A stretch of 64,000 nt of DNA from a virus. Under the pieces are notes generated by a model. The model was not told the origin of the DNA. It did no database searches and saw only the letters and a program-made list of their open reading frames with translations. Location of the stretch: IMG/VR virus record IMGVR_UViG_3300013014_001174, positions 1 through 64,000 of that record; one strand, 5' to 3'. Below, in pieces: positions 59,897 to 64,000 of the stretch (its first letter is position 1; each line of letters opens with the position of its first letter). The position numbers and the translations under genes are program-made.

Positions 59897-59979
59897 GGAG
59901 AGATGAGGTGTCGATCCCCATACCTTTCAGTACCAACCGTTTTCAAGACGGTGTCACAAGCCGTTGTGATTATCTCTCC
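59897..59979 (-). tRNA. tRNA-Ser (TGA)
   Basis: 83 nt. Acceptor GGAGAGA/TCTCTCC, anticodon arm ACCGT-CTTGAAA-ACGGT, class II variable arm; T loop ATCGACA. Confidence 0.88.
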
Positions 59980-60020
59980 TTTTATGAAACCAATATGTCA
60001 AAGAACTTTTTCTTTTTTGA

Positions 60021-60092
60021 GGTTCCTATCAGGGTCGAACTGATGACTCCGGGTTACAAAGCCGGGATATTACCAAACTATACTAAGGAACC
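60021..60092 (-). tRNA. tRNA-Thr (TGT)
   Basis: 72 nt. Acceptor GGTTCCT/AGGAACC, anticodon loop TTTGTAA with one C-C mismatch at the stem top, T arm ATCAG-TTCGACC-CTGAT. Confidence 0.85.
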
Positions 60093-60104
60093 AAATTTTT
60101 GGGT

Positions 60105-60137
60105 ATAAAAAAACCCGAACTGTTTTGAGTCCGGGTC
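60105..60137 (-). terminator. Terminator upstream of the tRNA array
   Basis: Minus strand hairpin ACCCGGACT/AGTTCGGGT with one mismatch, followed by seven T; ends the short transcript from the 60333-60363 promoter. Confidence 0.85.
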
Positions 60138-60168
60138 TTATATTCCTTTTTATTTTTGTTAATCTTTA

Positions 60169-60279
60169 TCAACTCATAAATGAAAACGCCCTAATATGCG
60201 ACTTAAACGTAAGATACACGTTAAACGACCACTGAATGCTCGGATTACAAATGTTCATATGTTTATTAGTTGTTTTCAT
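60169..60279 (-). CDS. Short protein with its own promoter and terminator
   Basis: 36 residues (MKTTNKHMNICNPSIQWSF ... SFMS). The only gene between a host-type promoter (60333-60363) and a terminator (60105-60137), so the roughly 220-nt transcript is either its mRNA or a small RNA. No family recognised. Confidence 0.45.
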   Translation of the reverse strand: MKTTNKHMNICNPSIQWSFNVYLTFKSHIRAFSFMS

Positions 60280-60332
60280 TTTTTGTTTTGTTATAAATAT
60301 ACTGTTATTACTAAAAGTTTTAATTTCTGTTA

Positions 60333-60363
60333 CAAAGATAGGTTATTTTTTTTAATTGACAAG
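60333..60363 (-). promoter_or_regulatory. Host-type promoter of the short 60169 transcript
   Basis: Minus strand CTTG (60360-60363), 19-bp gap, TATCTTTG (60333-60340). Confidence 0.75.
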
Positions 60364-60377
60364 TTTTTTTATTTTAT

Positions 60378-60644
60378 TTATCTTCTTCTTCTTGCTTCTT
60401 GGAATATTTTTTCAAACACATCCCCCATACCGGCACCATTTGCACTCACTCTTTTCCCTAAAATTGACTCAATATCCGAAAACTCCTCACTTGTCATTAT
60501 ATCACTAGTTTTAGATAAAAAATTTCTAAAAAACCTATCTGGAATATCGTCCATAGTTTTTTTCTTACCTTCTTTGTCTTCATTAATAACTTGTCTAACA
60601 ATTCTTGTTAAATCTGATTCTGTTAGTTTAACTACTTTTTTCAT
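60378..60644 (-). CDS. Small head-type protein with targeting peptide
   Basis: 88 residues. Begins MKKVVKLTESDLTRIVRQVINE-D, the recurrent peptide with I-x-E. The rest is short (GKKKTMDDIPDRFFRNFL ... EKIFQEARRRR), basic at the end. It might be an internal head protein that binds DNA. Late-type box at 60656-60663. Confidence 0.65.
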   Translation of the reverse strand: MKKVVKLTESDLTRIVRQVINEDKEGKKKTMDDIPDRFFRNFLSKTSDIMTSEEFSDIESILGKRVSANGAGMGDVFEKIFQEARRRR

Positions 60645-60672
60645 AATCTTTTATTTATAAATATATTATTAT

Positions 60673-61113
60673 TTAGTATTCCCAAGATTTTTTTTTCGGC
60701 CCTTCAGAACTACATATTATTGGTTCGTCAATAATATTCCAACGTCTATGTTCTATTTCTTCCATTAATTCTTCATCAAATTCTTCGTGGTCTAACATTC
60801 CATCCAAAATTTCATAGGTCCTTTCAATATTTCCACAAATAAAATCACTAACATATTCTGGTGTTGGTCCACTTACCGGTAATTCAGCTGTTATCATATA
60901 TTCACCGTCATTATAGTTATCACAAATTAATACAGCACCGAATTTTGAATATTCTCTATTTGTTACTTTATTTTCAGCAACTTTAATTTTACAAGCAACT
61001 CCTGTTCTTGGGTGTGTATATTTAAGGTCTTCTTCGGAATACTTTTCTTCTTTAATAATTCTTTTAATAAGTCTTATTAAATCAGATTCCGTTAGTATTA
61101 CTTTTTTCTTCAT
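60673..61113 (-). CDS. Head-type protein with targeting peptide and globular cargo domain
   Basis: 146 residues. Begins MKKKVILTESDLIRLIKRIIKE-E. The remainder is a compact acidic domain with several Cys (GVACKIKVAENK ... AVLICDNYNDGEYMITAELPV ... CGNIERTYEIL). No family recognised. Late-type box at 61117-61124, 3 bp before the ATG. Confidence 0.65.
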   Translation of the reverse strand: MKKKVILTESDLIRLIKRIIKEEKYSEEDLKYTHPRTGVACKIKVAENKVTNREYSKFGAVLICDNYNDGEYMITAELPVSGPTPEYVSDFICGNIERTYEILDGMLDHEEFDEELMEEIEHRRWNIIDEPIICSSEGPKKKSWEY

Positions 61114-61195
61114 AGATATAAATATCTTGAAGGTATGAAAAATAATCTTCAGAGTTTATAAATTCATTGTGTATTTGTTCAAATATATCTTCCAT
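61082..61195 (-). CDS. Possible 37-residue acidic peptide
   Basis: ATG at 61195, frame runs across the late-type box and 32 bp into the following gene. Sequence MEDIFEQIHNEFINSEDYFSYL is a plausible amphipathic helix. It could be an upstream coupled ORF or chance. Confidence 0.35.
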   Translation of the reverse strand: MEDIFEQIHNEFINSEDYFSYLQDIYIYEEKSNTNGI

Positions 61196-61209
61196 ACTAT
61201 TTTTTTAGT

Positions 61210-61283
61210 GATCCCGGAAGGATTTGAACCTTCAACCCTCGCCTTAGAAGGGCGATGCTCTAATCCAATTGAGCTACGGGACC
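61210..61283 (-). tRNA. tRNA-Arg (TCT)
   Basis: 74 nt. Acceptor GGTCCCG/CGGGATC, D arm GCTCAATTGGATTAGAGC, anticodon arm TCGCC-CTTCTAA-GGCGA, T arm GAAGG-TTCAAAT-CCTTC. Isolated from the main array. Confidence 0.95.
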
Positions 61284-61288
61284 AAGTT

Positions 61289-61468
61289 TTAAATCTCTTT
61301 AACTTCGTATGTGTGTCCAGAATCTGAATTTAATTCAAATATCTCTCTCATTTTTTTAGCTTCCTCAAGTGAATTAAATTCTAAAATTTCAGATTCACTA
61401 TTTAATATGATAACAGGAACTCTTTTTTTGTTATCATTCATTTTAATGTGTTTAATTATTACGTACAT
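61289..61468 (-). CDS. Small conserved phage protein
   Basis: 59 residues from ATG 61468 (MYVIIKHIKMNDNKKRVPVIIL); a later ATG at 61441 would remove the first strand. The pattern VPVIILNSESEILEFNSLEEA and NSDSGHTYEVKEI is one I recognise from other phage hypotheticals. Ends 5 bp before tRNA-Arg. Confidence 0.7.
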   Translation of the reverse strand: MYVIIKHIKMNDNKKRVPVIILNSESEILEFNSLEEAKKMREIFELNSDSGHTYEVKEI

Positions 61469-61506
61469 ATTTTTTTATTAAATTATACCAATAAAAAAAT
61501 GATAAA

Positions 61507-63327
61507 TCAAATTCTTAAAGAGTCTTTTCCAATATTAAAACCACCACCTTTTGGATTTTGTGTTTTTTTATTAACCAAAACACCTTTTGCTTTATTTGCT
61601 AATGAATTTTTATCAATTGGTCTTTCTATTTCATTTTCTTGTTTTACTTGACTAATTGGTGGCCTTTCTTTTATTTGTGATTGTGGTCTATGTTTAATTT
61701 CTTCTCTTGTATAATTCCTAATAGGTTGTGGTTGTGAGTCTTTAGTTTGTAACAGACTTAAAGGAGATATGTTTTTTTCAACTCTTGGTATATTTGGACT
61801 TTTAATTTCTTTTTTTGGTGTTGTTAGTGTTTGTGTATGAAGTATAACATAAGGTTCAATAACCATATTCTGTATTGGTCCAACAGAATTTCTTTGTCTT
61901 GCTAAAGTCCCATAATGTGCTCTTAATTTTGATCCCATCCCTGTGTCTGGTCTACTTGTTAAACCATTTTTGTGTATTCTTCTATAAAAATTAATTTTAT
62001 TTGTAAATTTAAATTTATATTGTTTTGTACCGTATAGTCTACCCATAAAATCTGAATCTGCAGCACACATCCAAGGTTCAAACCCATTCATATATTCAAA
62101 TATATCTTTTTTAATTGCAAATACACCTTCACCAATGTGTTTTTTTGTTTGAGAATTAAATGGTTTTCCATCGATAAAATTTGTATAATATGGTTTTACA
62201 CAGTCGTGAGTCATAAGACCATTAATCGAATCCTCAACCATATTTAAATTCATAATATCATCTGAACCAAAAAATAAAATGTTTTTAGAAAGTGCCAGTT
62301 TAGATAAAGTATTAAACACAATATAAGGACCGTTGTTCTTTTTAAAAAAGAAAAATTCAAAATAACCTGGATAACTATGTGATTCTATATGTTCCTTTGA
62401 TTCAATACAAGAATCAATACCAACTAAAACTTGTACCTTTTTTCCACCAATGGAATTAATAATAGAATCAAAACACTCTTCCAAATATTGTGTGTTTAGA
62501 TATGTTGATATTATTATTGTAAGTTCATATATGGATGTTGAATCTATTGAATTTTTTATATTATTATTCCAACCTAAATCATTAACATTTAAATTTGTTT
62601 TTGAGAAAATATTTGGTTTTGTATCAAAATATGATTCTCTGGCATGACTTATATTATTATGACCGTGTGTGTCAACACTATCATTATAGAGTTCATCATC
62701 AAAGTATCTTCTGAAATTTCTGGAAGATTGTTTACAAGAAATTATTGAGTAATTATATATGTACCCATCAATACCTTTTTTCAAAGGTGAAAACGACAAT
62801 GTTTTTATGTATTCCGTTTTTAATGACATATTAAGATTTGTAAAACCTTTATAGTCATATAAAATAACCCTATCACTTATAAATGAATAAAAATAACCTT
62901 TTGTTTGGTCATACCAATCATAGTCTTCATTTACAATTTTTTCATAACTTATTTTAAGTCTTGTTTTTGGTGAATAACAATCGGCAGCTTGAAGTAAAAA
63001 ACATTTTGATGAGTCACTTACGTTTTTTCCAATTTCAATCCATTTTTCAACTAAAGAAACTTTTTCATTATTTGTTATATATACAATTCTTGAGCAATTA
63101 ACCAATTTTAGTTTTTCGATATACAAATCAAATAGTTCTGGAAATACAGATTGTTCGTGTTTTTCTTCATAAACAATTAATTCCCAATTAAAATCAATAT
63201 TGATTTGTTCACATAAACTTTCTATAGATATCCAAGCAATTTTTTTACTATTGTAAACTGGAAGTGCTACAGTTAATTCCGACACTGTGTCGTTCTCAAA
63301 GATGGTTTGTACTATTGTTTGATTCAT
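61507..63327 (-). CDS. Tandem double-GT2 glycosyltransferase
   Basis: 606 residues from ATG 63327 (MNQTIVQTIFEN); an upstream extension uses TTG and is rejected. Domain 1 (about 18-230) starts LTVALPVYNSKK with QAAD at the DxD place; domain 2 (about 270-480) starts LTIIISTYLNTQYLEECFDSI with FGSDDIMN, the clear DxD-like motif, and GFEPWMCAADSDFMGRL as the acceptor ED-like motif. The final 110 residues are a Pro/Lys-rich low-complexity tail. Domain 1 may be inactive. Late-type box at 63331-63338. Confidence 0.8.
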   Translation of the reverse strand: MNQTIVQTIFENDTVSELTVALPVYNSKKIAWISIESLCEQINIDFNWELIVYEEKHEQSVFPELFDLYIEKLKLVNCSRIVYITNNEKVSLVEKWIEIGKNVSDSSKCFLLQAADCYSPKTRLKISYEKIVNEDYDWYDQTKGYFYSFISDRVILYDYKGFTNLNMSLKTEYIKTLSFSPLKKGIDGYIYNYSIISCKQSSRNFRRYFDDELYNDSVDTHGHNNISHARESYFDTKPNIFSKTNLNVNDLGWNNNIKNSIDSTSIYELTIIISTYLNTQYLEECFDSIINSIGGKKVQVLVGIDSCIESKEHIESHSYPGYFEFFFFKKNNGPYIVFNTLSKLALSKNILFFGSDDIMNLNMVEDSINGLMTHDCVKPYYTNFIDGKPFNSQTKKHIGEGVFAIKKDIFEYMNGFEPWMCAADSDFMGRLYGTKQYKFKFTNKINFYRRIHKNGLTSRPDTGMGSKLRAHYGTLARQRNSVGPIQNMVIEPYVILHTQTLTTPKKEIKSPNIPRVEKNISPLSLLQTKDSQPQPIRNYTREEIKHRPQSQIKERPPISQVKQENEIERPIDKNSLANKAKGVLVNKKTQNPKGGGFNIGKDSLRI

Positions 63328-63378
63328 AGAAATAAATATAAAATAAAAAAACAATAAATGAATAGGGTGAAAAACAAA

Positions 63379-63398
63379 ATAGGAACCGAAGTTCCTAT
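63379..63398 (-). terminator. UUCG-loop terminator after the 63473 gene
   Basis: Minus strand ATAGGAAC-TTCG-GTTCCTAT, an 8-bp stem with a stable UUCG loop followed by TTTGTTTTT. Confidence 0.9.
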
Positions 63399-63405
63399 CT
63401 TGCTA

Positions 63406-63471
63406 GATACTTAAACACCTCCTTCTTTTAGATGGTTTATTCTTATTCGGTAACTACACCAAACAAGTATC
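63406..63471 (-). ncRNA. tRNA-sized structured element C (3' UTR or small RNA)
   Basis: 66 nt closed by a perfect 7-bp stem GATACTT/AAGTATC, 1 bp after the stop of the 63473 gene and 7 bp before a UUCG terminator. Inner hairpins GGT/ACC and ACCATCT/AGGAGGT. No T-loop consensus. Confidence 0.4.
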
Positions 63472-63472
63472 T

Positions 63473-64000
63473 TTAGTATCCATTTCTTTTTATGTTTGTT
63501 AAAATTTTAGTTAAAGTAGATTCTGTAAGTTTTAAATTTTTCTTTTTTGTTATTGCTTCGCTTAAATTTTTCTTAACTGTTTTTCTTACTGATTCGTAAA
63601 CTGCAAAACCTTCTCTATAAAAGTCTTTATCTATAAAATTGTTATTTGTAATTTCAACACCATTAACTTCTTCGCCTCTTAATAGTTTAATTATATCATT
63701 CATATCTAATTTTTTCTTAAACATACCAAAAGGTAATCGATCTTGATCTACATTTAGGAAATCGTCTTCTGTTAAAGGTCCTAATTGTTTTAATTCTCTA
63801 CGAACATCGCCTTTGGCTAAACATCTTTCAAATTCATCTAATTTTTCTCTATTACCTTTAGTTGATCTTGATGCTGCAAATGCAGTATTTAAATACATAA
63901 TTAATTCATCTCTTAATGTTTCTGCATTACATTCAATAGACATAGTACTAGCAGCACTACGACCCATTTGAGTTTGATAAATAGGTAAAGTTGATTTTGT
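63473..64000 (-). CDS. Head-type protein with C-terminal copy of the targeting helix (5' partial)
   Basis: At least 175 residues; the frame is open to the window edge, so the true start probably lies outside, with ATG 63967 as a possible internal start. The body is helical (ETLRDELIMYLNTAFAASRSTKGNREKLDEFERCL). The C-terminus, LKLTESTLTKILTNIKRNGY, is the recurring LTES-helix, here at the end of the protein and without a following I-x-E. Structured element C and a terminator follow. Confidence 0.6.
   Translation of the reverse strand, partial: TKSTLPIYQTQMGRSAASTMSIECNAETLRDELIMYLNTAFAASRSTKGNREKLDEFERCLAKGDVRRELKQLGPLTEDDFLNVDQDRLPFGMFKKKLDMNDIIKLLRGEEVNGVEITNNNFIDKDFYREGFAVYESVRKTVKKNLSEAITKKKNLKLTESTLTKILTNIKRNGY

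Noticed and set aside
59188-60108. Open frames across tRNA genes (for example 59201-59542 and 59664-59906)
   Set aside because: They run through several tRNA genes; peptides are the usual false proteins produced by translating tRNA T and D arms.
1-64000. CRISPR array
   Set aside because: No evenly spaced repeats of 25-40 bp were seen; the only tandem repeats are coding repeats and the adhesin module.
1-64000. Integrase, attachment site or lysogeny module
   Set aside because: No recombinase, repressor or excisionase-like gene is present; the tRNA array shows no duplicated tRNA 3' ends, so nothing supports a prophage.

Overview
The window is a 64-kb piece of a large, AT-rich, tailed double-stranded DNA phage of the T4-like (myovirus) type that infects a Bacteroidetes, probably flavobacterial, host. 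The phage assignment rests on a T4-ordered head module on the minus strand: large terminase, portal, small head protein, prohead protease, acidic scaffold and gp23-like major capsid protein. It is supported by a gp55-like late sigma factor and a gp5-like OB-fold baseplate protein. The host assignment rests on promoters of the Bacteroidetes type (TTTG-N19/21-TAnnTTTG), the absence of obvious Shine-Dalgarno sequences, lipoproteins with Bacteroidetes-like signal sequences, and a secreted protein with a type IX secretion (T9SS) C-terminal sorting domain.

Layout. 1-9840 (+): a tightly overlapping sugar operon with fucosyl/colitosyl-type glycosyltransferases (GT11, GT10, a NodZ-like protein), GT-A enzymes, two sugar O-methyltransferases, an acetyltransferase, and GDP-mannose 4,6-dehydratase, a ColD-like 3-dehydratase and a ColC/Fcl-like reductase. 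Together the last three could make GDP-colitose (or GDP-fucose) in the infected cell. 9833-14531 (+): PhoH ATPase, a HAD-like protein, two more glycosyltransferases and the late sigma factor. 14531-22864 (+): tail/baseplate proteins and two Cys-rich adhesin-like proteins sharing a C-terminal module. 22910-29305: HNH homing endonuclease, small membrane and lipoproteins, and the T9SS-type secreted protein. 29457-44029 (-): the head module, with a lone phage ribosomal protein bS21 on the opposite strand. 44105-49172: nucleotidyltransferase, KTSC protein, a ClpC-like unfoldase and a zinc peptidase. 49238-51077: a tmRNA, a small lipoprotein and a roughly 0.94-kb non-coding RNA with its own promoter and terminator. 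51138-54247: a cell-wall peptidase, a holin-like protein and others. 55101-61283 (-): about 17 tRNA genes, several architecturally odd, mixed with tRNA-sized structured elements of unknown type, homing and small genes. 61289-64000 (-): a small conserved gene, a double GT2 glycosyltransferase and a partial head-type protein.

Two promoter classes can be read directly. Host-type promoters (TTTG ... TAnnTTTG) precede accessory genes, the tRNA cluster and the large non-coding RNA. A second, phage-specific TATTTAT(A/T) box lies close upstream of more than 20 mostly structural genes and is the best candidate target of the gp55-like sigma factor.

The most striking unexplained pattern is a recurring short basic-amphipathic peptide of the form LTESDLxRIVxRVIxE. 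It sits at the N-terminus (sometimes the C-terminus or interior) of otherwise unrelated proteins and ends in an I/L-x-E site like the predicted cleavage site in the capsid protein. I interpret it as a capsid-targeting, protease-removed propeptide shared by a set of co-packaged proteins.
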